Positions 8,287 to 15,920 of a stretch of 64,000 nucleotides of DNA are shown one piece after another. This DNA comes from an uncultured Christensenella sp. (GTDB taxonomy: Bacteria; Bacillota; Clostridia; Christensenellales; UBA1242): contig CAJTYR010000001.1 of assembly GCA_910584295.1 (NCBI GenBank), positions 62,001 through 126,000 on the forward strand, given 5' to 3'. A model generated the notes under the pieces. That model ran no database searches, was not told the DNA's origin, and worked only from the letters and a program-made list of their open reading frames with translations. A program made the position numbers and the translations under genes. Every line of letters begins with the position of its first letter. Position 1 is the first letter of the stretch.

Positions 8287-9249
8287 TTAATACTTAAATC
8301 TGTCAAGCATATTGATAATTTTTCCATAATCTGCTTGAGCATTTGTTCTGAAAACAAGTGGATCTTCAAAAAGGGTCTTTGATGAGTCACAAATTGAAGT
8401 GAAGGTTTTTGGATTTCGTATTCTGATATAGTTTGCAACATTGACAAAGGTCTTATAGACATCGTTTTTATCATAAAGCACATCAGGACAGTTTGCAAGC
8501 AGACTTTCCAAAACTATTTGATTTGGAATTTTGTCATAAATCTTTGAATACAAAGAATTGAAGATTTTTGCCATGCTGACAAACATAGCTCCACATGCCC
8601 CATATTTTTTATCAAGATTTTCATAACGTTTTCCAAAATTAACGCTGATAAACTTGTTTTTTGACTCTTTATAAAGTTTGTATGTGTCTGTGGAAGCATC
8701 ATAAATGGTCACATAGATATTAATTTTGACACCAGTGCCGAAATCGTCACTTCCTACAAGGCTTAAGCAATAAGGAAATTCATAAACCATTGATGTTTCT
8801 GTGATTTGGTCGGCAAGTCGATACATAAGATCTTTTTTAAGGTCAGAAACCTTATATTTTTCAATGGTGACAGGTGTTTTCTTTGCTTCTTCCTCTCCAC
8901 GTTTTTTCTTCTTATATTTCTTCTTTCTGCCAATTCTCCAAGAAGCCTTAAACTCTCTCCAAAGATATTTCCACCAATTCTTTTTTACTTTTGAGTTGAA
9001 TTCAATTTCAGTGTTTTCAACTCCCAAGAAATAAGAATATTCAGAAAGTTGGCTGAAAGCGCCCAAATAGATTTCATTCACAGGAATGATGTTGCACTTT
9101 TCAAGTTGAACAAAAGGTGATTTGATGCAAATTTTTTCAATTGCATCTGAAACCAGTGAGAAAACTGTGCTTGTAACATTTTCTGCAAAGTTTTCATTAC
9201 TGCTGCTGTTCAACCCTTCAATAATTTCTCTGTTTAAAAGATTTTTCAT
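8287..9249 (-). CDS. Unknown 320-residue protein, possible nucleotidyltransferase fold
   Basis: ATG 9249 follows AAAGGAAAA, so the 14 upstream codons are left out. No membrane helix. A basic cluster (KKKYKKKKRGEEEAKK) lies near residues 110-125. The C-terminal helical part (IFNSLYSKIYDKIPNQIVLESLL, then FEDPLVFRTNAQADYGKIINMLDRF) recalls the second half of CD-NTase/OAS-type nucleotidyltransferases. An N-terminal YLGAFSQ...NTEIEF stretch could be a divergent GS and acidic pair. This reading is speculative. Last gene of a run after gapA, 11 bases downstream. Confidence 0.55.
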   Translation of the reverse strand: MKNLLNREIIEGLNSSSNENFAENVTSTVFSLVSDAIEKICIKSPFVQLEKCNIIPVNEIYLGAFSQLSEYSYFLGVENTEIEFNSKVKKNWWKYLWREFKASWRIGRKKKYKKKKRGEEEAKKTPVTIEKYKVSDLKKDLMYRLADQITETSMVYEFPYCLSLVGSDDFGTGVKINIYVTIYDASTDTYKLYKESKNKFISVNFGKRYENLDKKYGACGAMFVSMAKIFNSLYSKIYDKIPNQIVLESLLANCPDVLYDKNDVYKTFVNVANYIRIRNPKTFTSICDSSKTLFEDPLVFRTNAQADYGKIINMLDRFKY

Positions 9250-9260
9250 CTGATTTTCCT

Positions 9261-10271
9261 TTATTTTTGATTTTTCATGATATAAGTGCAAAGGTCAACA
9301 AGTTTCACTGAATAACCCCATTCGTTGTCATACCATGCACAAAGTTTAACAAAGGTTGGGCTTATCATAATGCCTGCATTAACATCAAAAATGCAAGTTC
9401 TTGAATCCCCAATGAAATCACTTGAAACAACAGGCTCTTCAGTCACCCCGACAATGCCTGCCATTTCGTTTTTGCTTGCCTTTTTAACAGCTGCAACAAT
9501 CTTGTCATAAGTTGTTGGTTTTTTAAGTTTGCAAGTAAGATCAACGACAGAAACATCAAGTGTTGGAACACGATAGCTCATGCCAGTAAGTTTTCCTTTA
9601 AGTTCTGGAATAACTTCCCCCACAGCTTTGGCTGCACCTGTTGAAGATGGAATAATATTTCCGCTTGCAGCTCTTCCACCTCTCCAATCTTTCTTGCTTG
9701 GTCCATCAACAGTAAGTTGTGTTGCTGTTGTTGAGTGGATTGTGCTCATAAGACCTTCTTCAATGCCAAAAGCGTCATTAATAACTTTTGCAAGTGGTGC
9801 AAGACAGTTTGTGGTGCAAGAAGCATTTGAAACAACATCCATATCCGAAGTGTAAGATTGATTGTTGACACCCATAACAAACATTGGCATGTTTTTCCCA
9901 GGTGCAGAAACAACGACTTTCTTTGCTCCTGCTTTGATGTGAAGTTTTGCCCCTTCATAGTCTGTGAACTTTCCAGTACATTCAACGACAACATCAACTG
10001 CATCATTTTTCCAAGGAATGAGTTCTGGCTTCATTTCTTGATAGAAAGAAATCTTATTTTTCCCAACAACAAGTTTTCCATCTTTTTCTTTTGCTTCAAC
10101 ATCAAAATGTCCATGAACAGTGTCGTGATTTGTCATGTATGCAGCATATTCTGCCGACAAAAATGGGTCATTGATTGCAACAACTTCAACATCATCCCTG
10201 TGTTGCGCATTTCGAAGCACAAGTCTTCCAATTCTTCCATAACCGTTAATTCCAAGTCTTACTTTTTTCAT
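9261..10271 (-). CDS. gapA: Glyceraldehyde-3-phosphate dehydrogenase
   Basis: 336 residues, full length. NAD-binding N terminus INGYGRIGRLVLRN, catalytic Cys in SNASCTTNCLAP, and WYDNEWGYS near the C terminus. The enzyme converts glyceraldehyde 3-phosphate to 1,3-bisphosphoglycerate with NAD+ in glycolysis. It lies 14 bases after the membrane-protein gene upstream, in a run with rpiB; the usual pgk-tpi partners are not adjacent. Confidence 0.97.
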   Translation of the reverse strand: MKKVRLGINGYGRIGRLVLRNAQHRDDVEVVAINDPFLSAEYAAYMTNHDTVHGHFDVEAKEKDGKLVVGKNKISFYQEMKPELIPWKNDAVDVVVECTGKFTDYEGAKLHIKAGAKKVVVSAPGKNMPMFVMGVNNQSYTSDMDVVSNASCTTNCLAPLAKVINDAFGIEEGLMSTIHSTTATQLTVDGPSKKDWRGGRAASGNIIPSSTGAAKAVGEVIPELKGKLTGMSYRVPTLDVSVVDLTCKLKKPTTYDKIVAAVKKASKNEMAGIVGVTEEPVVSSDFIGDSRTCIFDVNAGIMISPTFVKLCAWYDNEWGYSVKLVDLCTYIMKNQK

Positions 10272-10285
10272 ACCTTAAACCCCTT

Positions 10286-11353
10286 TTATTTTTTTGTAGT
10301 TGTTTTGGCTTTTGTTGCCGAAACACTTTTCTTTGTTGTGCTTGTTCCGCTCTTTTTTGCTTCAGCAGAATTCTTAGTCATAGTTGTTTTCTTTGTTTCA
10401 GATTTTGTTGCTGTTGTTTTTTTGTTTGAATTTGCAGAAGTTTTTGACTTTGCCACTTTCTCTTGAGCAACTGTTTTTGTTGTCTTTTTCTTTGTTGCAG
10501 TTTTTGATTTTGCCTTCGCAGTTGTTGACTTTTTCATAGGTTTTTCTTCCTCTTCAACAACAAAATTTCCAGGAATGACCTCAATAGGTTCAGCGGCTTT
10601 GTATTCAAGTTCTCCAACTGTGATTGTTCTTGTATAATTTACCAACAATATTCCAAAAATCGTAAGGGCAACAAACAGCATTGCAATCACCAAAACAACA
10701 AAAATTGCACGAAGTGGGCTTACAAATGCAAAGATGCATCCAGCACCAGCAATGCTTCCTCCCAAAATAAATACTGCCAAAGAAAGAAGCCCAGCATTTT
10801 TAAATTTGTTATAGTCTTTCTTAACAGGAGTGGTTTGTGTTTCGATTTCACCAACATCAACCCCAACATACTTGTTTATTCTTGTTGCCATTGACAGATT
10901 TGGGCAAGAAGAAATCAACTCATGAAGAAACTCGCTGTAACAAATTGCAGAAATATCTTCAAAGAAACTGAAAGCAAAAAATTTCTTGATAGTTTTTCTT
11001 GCAAAGTTTTTGAGCGCAGTCACAAATTTGTTGTGATGAGCGCGGAGAGTTGCAATTTCATTCTCAGAGGTTGTCAAAGCAGTATATTCCTCATCAGTGA
11101 TTGGTCTTCTGATGACAAGAAGTTTTCCTTTTTGTCTCTCAATTTTTTGAAGTTCATTAATGATTTCTTCTTTTTTTGCTTTGTCATCAAAAATATGAAT
11201 TTCAACATTGTTGTTATTATTGTTTGAAACGAATTTTTCTTTTAATGACTTTCTTATGCCCACATAAATGTGAGCCTCTTTTTCTTTATGCTTTGCAATA
11301 AATTCACAAAAGCCTTCAACATTTTCAATGATTGGAATAAAAATATTTATCAT
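10286..11353 (-). CDS. Unknown membrane protein with long Lys/Thr/Ala-rich tail
   Basis: 355 residues. A soluble N-terminal domain (1-185), two membrane helices (about 190-212 and 217-242), then a roughly 85-residue tail built almost only of Lys, Thr, Ala and Ser (KKSTTAKAKSKTATKKKTTK-like), resembling histone-H1 or AlgP tails. The N-terminal part starts like a nucleotide-sugar or Rossmann-type domain (MINIFIPIIENV) but no family is recognised. Its ATG overlaps the rpiB stop (ATGA), so it is translationally coupled to rpiB. Confidence 0.65.
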   Translation of the reverse strand: MINIFIPIIENVEGFCEFIAKHKEKEAHIYVGIRKSLKEKFVSNNNNNNVEIHIFDDKAKKEEIINELQKIERQKGKLLVIRRPITDEEYTALTTSENEIATLRAHHNKFVTALKNFARKTIKKFFAFSFFEDISAICYSEFLHELISSCPNLSMATRINKYVGVDVGEIETQTTPVKKDYNKFKNAGLLSLAVFILGGSIAGAGCIFAFVSPLRAIFVVLVIAMLFVALTIFGILLVNYTRTITVGELEYKAAEPIEVIPGNFVVEEEEKPMKKSTTAKAKSKTATKKKTTKTVAQEKVAKSKTSANSNKKTTATKSETKKTTMTKNSAEAKKSGTSTTKKSVSATKAKTTTKK

Positions 11354-11784
11354 TTGCTCTCTCCTGAAATCTTTTTAAGTCTTCTTGCATGTCTTCCACC
11401 CTCAAAAGGTGTTGTAAGGAAAACCTTTGCAATCTTTATTGCTTTTTTCTTCTTAAGGTAATTTGCTGAAAGACACAAAACATTTGCATCATTGTGCTTT
11501 CGTGCGTACATTGCCATGTCTTCGCTCAAACATAAAGCTGCCCTAATTTTTGGATTTCTGTTTGCAGCCAAACTCATGCCAATCCCAGTTCCACAAATGA
11601 AAATCCCAACATTGTTTTTATCTTCAAGAATTTTTGCAATGCCCAGTTTTGCAAAATCTGGATAATCTACAGGCTCTTTGCTGTATGTTCCAACATCAAT
11701 TGTGATGATGTTTTCTTGGTTGAAGAAAGTTTTCAACTCTTCTTTCAAAGGATAGCCTCTGTGGTCGCTTGCCATGATAATCAT
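11350..11784 (-). CDS. rpiB: Ribose-5-phosphate isomerase B
   Basis: 144 residues, normal length for RpiB/LacAB. Starts MIIMASDHRGYPLKEEL; has GTGIGMSLAANRNPKIRAALC, carrying the anion-binding GTG loop. It interconverts ribose 5-phosphate and ribulose 5-phosphate in the pentose phosphate pathway. Both ends overlap its neighbours by 4 bases. RpiB next to a low-molecular-weight phosphatase is a recurrent Firmicutes pair. Confidence 0.95.
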   Translation of the reverse strand: MIIMASDHRGYPLKEELKTFFNQENIITIDVGTYSKEPVDYPDFAKLGIAKILEDKNNVGIFICGTGIGMSLAANRNPKIRAALCLSEDMAMYARKHNDANVLCLSANYLKKKKAIKIAKVFLTTPFEGGRHARRLKKISGESK

Positions 11785-12209
11785 AATTCACCTCTCAGAT
11801 TTTCAATTTTGCTTAAAAGCATTTCAACATTTTGTTCAATAAGTTTTGCACATTTTTCATATATTTCAAGATCTTGCTGAAATGGGTCGATCACTTTGCC
11901 TGCCAAATCTTCAAAACTGATGACCTTGTCTGACTGAATAAAGCGTTTGTGATCATTTGTCACCACAACATACAAACAATTGGGATTAATCTTTTTAAAA
12001 GAAACACTCCTCTTTTTTCTCCCATCATAGCCCAGTTTTGCAAGCACCTCACAAGCATGTTTTGCACTTGGTTCTCCTTTGGAAAATAAACCTGCAGAAG
12101 AAAATTTGACATCTTTCAGTTTTCGATCTTTAGCCATTTTTCTCGCAATGCGTTCTGCCATAAATGACCTGCAAGTTCCACCGGTGCAAACAAAACAAAT
12201 TTCAATCAT
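11781..12209 (-). CDS. Low molecular weight protein-tyrosine phosphatase family
   Basis: 142 residues. The N-terminal P-loop FVCTGGTCRS has the C-x5-R signature (C8, R14) and a later VIDPFQQD carries the general-acid Asp. Such enzymes dephosphorylate protein tyrosine or, in some Firmicutes, protein arginine (YwlE, often next to rpiB). Thr in the loop (CTGGTC) fits the YwlE type, but substrate is inferred. First gene of the operon running to 8287. Confidence 0.9.
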   Translation of the reverse strand: MIEICFVCTGGTCRSFMAERIARKMAKDRKLKDVKFSSAGLFSKGEPSAKHACEVLAKLGYDGRKKRSVSFKKINPNCLYVVVTNDHKRFIQSDKVISFEDLAGKVIDPFQQDLEIYEKCAKLIEQNVEMLLSKIENLRGEL

Positions 12210-12225
12210 ATTTTCACCTAGTGTG

Positions 12226-12253
12226 ATTATAACCCAATAAACGAAAAAAACAA
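12226..12253 (-). promoter_or_regulatory. Promoter of phosphatase-rpiB-gapA run
   Basis: On the minus strand TTGTTT (12248-12253), 16-base spacer, TATAAT (12226-12231), then an AGGTGAAA box and the ATG at 12209. It directly follows a GC-poor hairpin with a T tract that ends rsfS (about 12248-12272). Confidence 0.6.
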
Positions 12254-12274
12254 AGCAAAATTGCTCTGTTTTTC

Positions 12275-12586
12275 TTAAATTGAAATCTTTTTTGGTTTAT
12301 AAAGTTTGTCAAGATTATATTTATCTCTGATTTTTGCAAGGAAAATATGCAAGGTAACTCTATCAAAGTCAAATACAATCCATTCCCCTTTATTATAGCC
12401 TTCAATTTTGTCTTCATAGTTAAATTTTTCAGCAAGAATATCTGCAACCCTTTTGCTGTCTTGAACTTTGTTTGAAGTCGATAAAACAACAAACTTCTCT
12501 TCAGAGTTTGCTGAAAGGTCATAAACAGACACATTTTTGATTTTGTTTGCAGACAAAATCTCCACCAATTGCTTTACTTCAACCAT
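12275..12586 (-). CDS. rsfS: Ribosome silencing factor RsfS
   Basis: 103 residues. The central VYDLSANSEEKFVVLSTSN, GYNKGEWIVFDFDRVTLHIF motifs are diagnostic for RsfS (YbeB/Iojap), which binds L14 and blocks subunit joining when nutrients are scarce. The usual nadD neighbour is absent. There is no ribosome binding site before ATG 12586; a -10 element lies 6 bases upstream, so the mRNA is probably leaderless. Confidence 0.93.
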   Translation of the reverse strand: MVEVKQLVEILSANKIKNVSVYDLSANSEEKFVVLSTSNKVQDSKRVADILAEKFNYEDKIEGYNKGEWIVFDFDRVTLHIFLAKIRDKYNLDKLYKPKKISI

Positions 12587-12592
12587 GAAATT

Positions 12593-12622
12593 ATTTTATC
12601 AGCAAAACCGATGCTTTGTCAA
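12593..12622 (-). promoter_or_regulatory. Promoter of rsfS, leaderless arrangement
   Basis: On the minus strand TTGACA (12617-12622), 18-base spacer, TAAAAT (12593-12598), then only AATTTC before the ATG. The predicted transcript starts at or next to the start codon. Confidence 0.75.
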
Positions 12623-12678
12623 CCATTTTAAATTTAAAATTATGATTAAATCTGCTTATTTCTGTCAAAAATTGAAAC

Positions 12679-13491
12679 ATGAAAAAAATAAGCTTAATTC
12701 TTCAAGAATTTTTAAAAATCTTTCTTATATTTTTGATTTTGTTTGTCTGGATAAGATATATGATAAGAAAACTATGGGTTTCTGTTCTCATTTCCACTCT
12801 TTGTACAACAGCAATATATCTTATACTTCTGTTTTTAAGAAAAAAGAGAAAGATCAAATTGGGGATGAAAGTAAAAGAAAAAGAGGATGCAGAAAACATG
12901 TTTCTGTCATTGAGTTTTGAAAGTTCTCCAATGGATTTTTTCTATAAACTGACATCAAAAAGGCATCAAAATATCGTCAAGCATAAAAAGTATTTATCAA
13001 TAGACTATTCTCTTGAAAATGTCAAAACAATTCTTTGGTTTGATGGAAACTTTGGAGGTTTAACCATCCCACGCCTTTGCGAAATTTATGATAAAGTGAA
13101 AAAAGAAAAAGCAACGAAAATTGTGATATGTTGCTATGAAATTTCTGACAAAAATCTTTTGAGTTTCATCCATACTTTCGAAGAAAAATTTGTAATTATG
13201 GACAGATATCAAACATATGAAAAACTCTATAAACTTTATGATTGTTATCCAAAAATCACAAAGACATATCCAAAAGAAAAAAGTATGGCATTTAAGGATC
13301 TTTTAAGACTTTCTTTCAATAAAAAAAGAACAAAAGGTTATTTGTTCTCTTCAATGATTTTAATTTTAAGTGGTCTCTTTGTGCGAACATCCATTTATTA
13401 TTGTATAATAGCCTCTCTGCTCATAGTTTTTGCCTTGATTTCACAATTCAATGTTACCTACAACACAACGAAAGACGAGGAAATACTCTAA
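12679..13491 (+). CDS. Unknown four-helix membrane protein with cytosolic middle domain
   Basis: 270 residues. Two N-terminal membrane helices (about 8-24 and 33-54), a soluble middle part (60-215) and two C-terminal helices (about 222-240 and 243-258). The middle part contains ILWFDGNFGGLTIPRLCEIY and KATKIVICCYEISDK, a strand-helix pattern faintly like Mrr/restriction-type endonuclease folds, but no catalytic motif is clear. The ribosome binding site is weak. Divergent from rsfS and convergent with yhbY, one base apart. Confidence 0.6.
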   Translation: MKKISLILQEFLKIFLIFLILFVWIRYMIRKLWVSVLISTLCTTAIYLILLFLRKKRKIKLGMKVKEKEDAENMFLSLSFESSPMDFFYKLTSKRHQNIVKHKKYLSIDYSLENVKTILWFDGNFGGLTIPRLCEIYDKVKKEKATKIVICCYEISDKNLLSFIHTFEEKFVIMDRYQTYEKLYKLYDCYPKITKTYPKEKSMAFKDLLRLSFNKKRTKGYLFSSMILILSGLFVRTSIYYCIIASLLIVFALISQFNVTYNTTKDEEIL

Positions 13492-13492
13492 T

Positions 13493-13789
13493 TTATGGCA
13501 ATTGAATATGCTTGAAGCCCTTTTTAGTTGATTTTTTATACAAAATAAAGATGTTTCCAATGCATTGAACAACATCAGCATTAAGCATTGGAGCAATCTC
13601 GTTTGCCAAGGTCTTTGCATCGCTGTCACAATTATTAAGCACCTTAAATTTAACAAGTTCTCTTGCTTGCAGCAATTGTTCGGCACTTGTCAAAACATTT
13701 TCAGTTGCACCTTCTTTTCCGATTTGCATCACTGGATCAAGAGCATTTCCAAGTCCTCTAAGGAACGCTCTTTGTTTGGTTGTTATCAT
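13493..13789 (-). CDS. yhbY: CRM-domain RNA-binding protein YhbY
   Basis: 98 residues, the full YhbY length. Starts MITTKQRAFLRGLGNALDPVMQIGKEG and contains the CRM-domain GIGNxxxLYK-type loop (CIGNIFILYKKS). The protein binds pre-50S ribosomal particles. It lies downstream of obgE, a common Firmicutes arrangement, with an inverted repeat between them. AAGGAG precedes the ATG. Confidence 0.93.
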   Translation of the reverse strand: MITTKQRAFLRGLGNALDPVMQIGKEGATENVLTSAEQLLQARELVKFKVLNNCDSDAKTLANEIAPMLNADVVQCIGNIFILYKKSTKKGFKHIQLP

Positions 13790-13811
13790 ATTTTCTCCTT
13801 AAACTGTTACG

Positions 13812-13860
13812 ATATATTGTGTATTATTCAAACTTAGTGATAACATAACACACAATATAT
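13812..13860. repeat. AT-rich inverted repeat (family copy 1)
   Basis: Arms ATATATTGTGTATTAT and ATAACACACAATATAT pair over 16 bases with one mismatch around a 17-base loop, 2 bases past the obgE stop. No T tract follows, so it is not a standard terminator. Related to copies at 19193 and 31189-31232. Confidence 0.7.
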
Positions 13861-13862
13861 TG

Positions 13863-15134
13863 TTATTCTACATATTCAAATTCAATATCTTTAATGATGA
13901 CAGTGTCACCCTCTTTCATACCTCGCTCCAAAAGCATGTCAATGACACCCATTTCCTTGAGTTTGGTTTGTAGATAAGCAAAAGAATATTCATTTGACAT
14001 AATAATTCCTCTTGCGAGATTTTCAATTCTCCCACCAGAAACAACAAAACTCCCATCATCTCTTCTTGAAATTTCAATTTTTGAGAAATCTTTCTTATCA
14101 AAATCAAATTCTTCAACAACAAGAGCCGGCTTTTTTGGGATTTTTTTCAAATTCTCAAGAATTTTTTTCTTAAGATCTTCAACACCACTTCTTGTATAAG
14201 ATGATATGCAAACATAATCTTCAATTTTTAAAACTTCAACAAAATTCTTGATCTTTTCTTCCAATTCTTTTGTTTCAAGAAGGTCACATTTTGAAAAAGC
14301 AACAATTTGCTTCGTTTTTCCAAGATGATTATCATATTTAATCAATTCGTTATTGATTATTTTAAAGTCCTCAATCGCATTCCTGCCTTCGCACTCTGAG
14401 ATATCAACAAGATGAACAATAAGTCTGACACGCTCAACATGTTTCAAGAAATAATGTCCAAGCCCAGCCCCATCACTTGCTCCTTCAATAAGCCCAGGGA
14501 TATCTGCCACAACAAATGTTTCACCCAAAACCTCACAAACCCCCAAATTTGGATATATGGTTGTGAAATGATAGTTTGCAATTTTTGGATTTGCATTTGA
14601 AATTACTGACAAAAGGGTTGACTTCCCAACATTGGGAAATCCAAGAAGTCCAACATCAGCAATGGTTTTAAGTTCCAAAATCACCTCTTTAGTTTCTGTG
14701 ACTTCTCCTGCTTGGGAAAAGCTTGGTGCTTGTTTGATTGAGGATTTAAAATACGCATTTCCTCTTCCACCCAGTCCCCCCTTAAGTGCAATAAAAGTCT
14801 GTCCATCTTCATTGAGATCTGCAATGATTTTGTCCGTTTTTGGATTTATAAGAACCGTGCCAGTTGGAACAAGAATAATCTCATCTTTGCCAGTTTTTCC
14901 TGTTTGATTTTTTTGACTGCCATCTTCTCCATCTTCTGCCACAAACTTTTTCTTAAAGCGGAAAGAATAGAGCGTGTTGAGATCATTGGTTGCTTTAAAG
15001 ATGATGTGCCCTCCTCTTCCACCATCACCACCATCAGGACCACCATTTGCGACCAATTTGGTGCGAAGAAAAGAAGTGGAACCCTTTCCACCATTTCCTG
15101 CTTTGATTGAAATTTTCACTCTGTCAAGAAACAT
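13863..15134 (-). CDS. obgE: GTPase ObgE/CgtA
   Basis: 423 residues with three domains: glycine-rich Obg fold (1-157, GGNGGKGSTSF-like repeats), GTPase (158-325; G1 GFPNVGKST, G3 DIPGLIEGA, G4 FSKCDLL) and a C-terminal OCT domain (about 345-423). It acts in large-subunit assembly and stress control. A GGAG-type box precedes ATG 15134. The G4 motif has SKCD where NKxD is usual, common in Obg proteins. Confidence 0.97.
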   Translation of the reverse strand: MFLDRVKISIKAGNGGKGSTSFLRTKLVANGGPDGGDGGRGGHIIFKATNDLNTLYSFRFKKKFVAEDGEDGSQKNQTGKTGKDEIILVPTGTVLINPKTDKIIADLNEDGQTFIALKGGLGGRGNAYFKSSIKQAPSFSQAGEVTETKEVILELKTIADVGLLGFPNVGKSTLLSVISNANPKIANYHFTTIYPNLGVCEVLGETFVVADIPGLIEGASDGAGLGHYFLKHVERVRLIVHLVDISECEGRNAIEDFKIINNELIKYDNHLGKTKQIVAFSKCDLLETKELEEKIKNFVEVLKIEDYVCISSYTRSGVEDLKKKILENLKKIPKKPALVVEEFDFDKKDFSKIEISRRDDGSFVVSGGRIENLARGIIMSNEYSFAYLQTKLKEMGVIDMLLERGMKEGDTVIIKDIEFEYVE

Positions 15135-15280
15135 TCTTTTCTCCTTTAATAATGTCTAACTTTAACACAAATTTTATTCTTATATTCCTTTTTTAAGTTG
15201 CCACAAAATCGCCAAGCATTGCTACGATTTTGACTGCAGGCACAAACTTATCTTTGAGTTCTTGCGACAAGCAAGCAAAC
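15135..15280. other. Intergenic region between nth and obgE
   Basis: 146 bases with an AT-rich stretch and the obgE ribosome binding site. A 40-codon frame starting GTG on the minus strand (15193-15315) overlaps the nth end and ends with a coding-like VPAVKIVAMLGDFVAT, but lacks a ribosome binding site. No clear hairpin terminator was seen. Confidence 0.3.
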
Positions 15281-15910
15281 TTAAATGTAGTTTTTTCTTG
15301 AAGGACATTTTTCACTAAACTCACAGTTAAAGCAATCTGGTTTGATTGCCTTGCAAGTGTATCTCCCAAAAAGCACCATTTGATAGTGCAATTTAGACCA
15401 CGATTTTTTTGGAAAGAATTTCTTTAATTGTTCTTCGCAAATGTTTGGATTGTCAGTTTTTGCAATTCCGAGCCTGTTTGAGGTACGAAGCACATGTGTG
15501 TCAACTGCAAAAGCGTCTCCACCAAATGCCTCTGAAATCATGACATTTGCTGTTTTTCTGCCAACCCCAGCAAGTGAAGTCAAATCTTCAAATGCACTTG
15601 GCACTTCGCCACCAAACCGATCAATAATATCTCTGCTTGCACTCTGAATTGCTTTTGCTTTATTATGATAGAATCCACAAGAATGAATCCACTTTTCAAG
15701 TTCGCCAAGAGGCATGTTGACAAAATCTTCAGGACTCTTTGCAACCTTAAAAAGTTCGTCTGTAACCTGATTAACACGCCTATCAGTGCATTGAGCGGAC
15801 AAAATCACAGCAACAAGGAGTTGAAAAGGGGTTTCATAGTGAAGTTCACATTCTGGTTTTTCAATCATCTTATCAAGCCCATTCATAACATAGTCTTTAG
15901 TAAAAGCCAT
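15281..15910 (-). CDS. nth: Endonuclease III
   Basis: 209 residues. Helix-hairpin-helix LAGVGRKTANVM with catalytic Lys in the VILSAQCTD region and Asp in AFAVDTHVLR; the 4Fe-4S ligands are C-x6-C-x2-C-x5-C near residues 188-204. The enzyme excises oxidised pyrimidines and cleaves the abasic site. It starts 10 bases after lysS. Confidence 0.96.
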   Translation of the reverse strand: MAFTKDYVMNGLDKMIEKPECELHYETPFQLLVAVILSAQCTDRRVNQVTDELFKVAKSPEDFVNMPLGELEKWIHSCGFYHNKAKAIQSASRDIIDRFGGEVPSAFEDLTSLAGVGRKTANVMISEAFGGDAFAVDTHVLRTSNRLGIAKTDNPNICEEQLKKFFPKKSWSKLHYQMVLFGRYTCKAIKPDCFNCEFSEKCPSRKNYI

Positions 15911-15920
15911 ACAAAACCTC

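Noticed and set aside
15193..15315. A 40-codon GTG-started frame on the minus strand past nth
   Set aside because: No ribosome binding site, overlaps the nth end, no recognised family; could be a remnant but cannot be supported.
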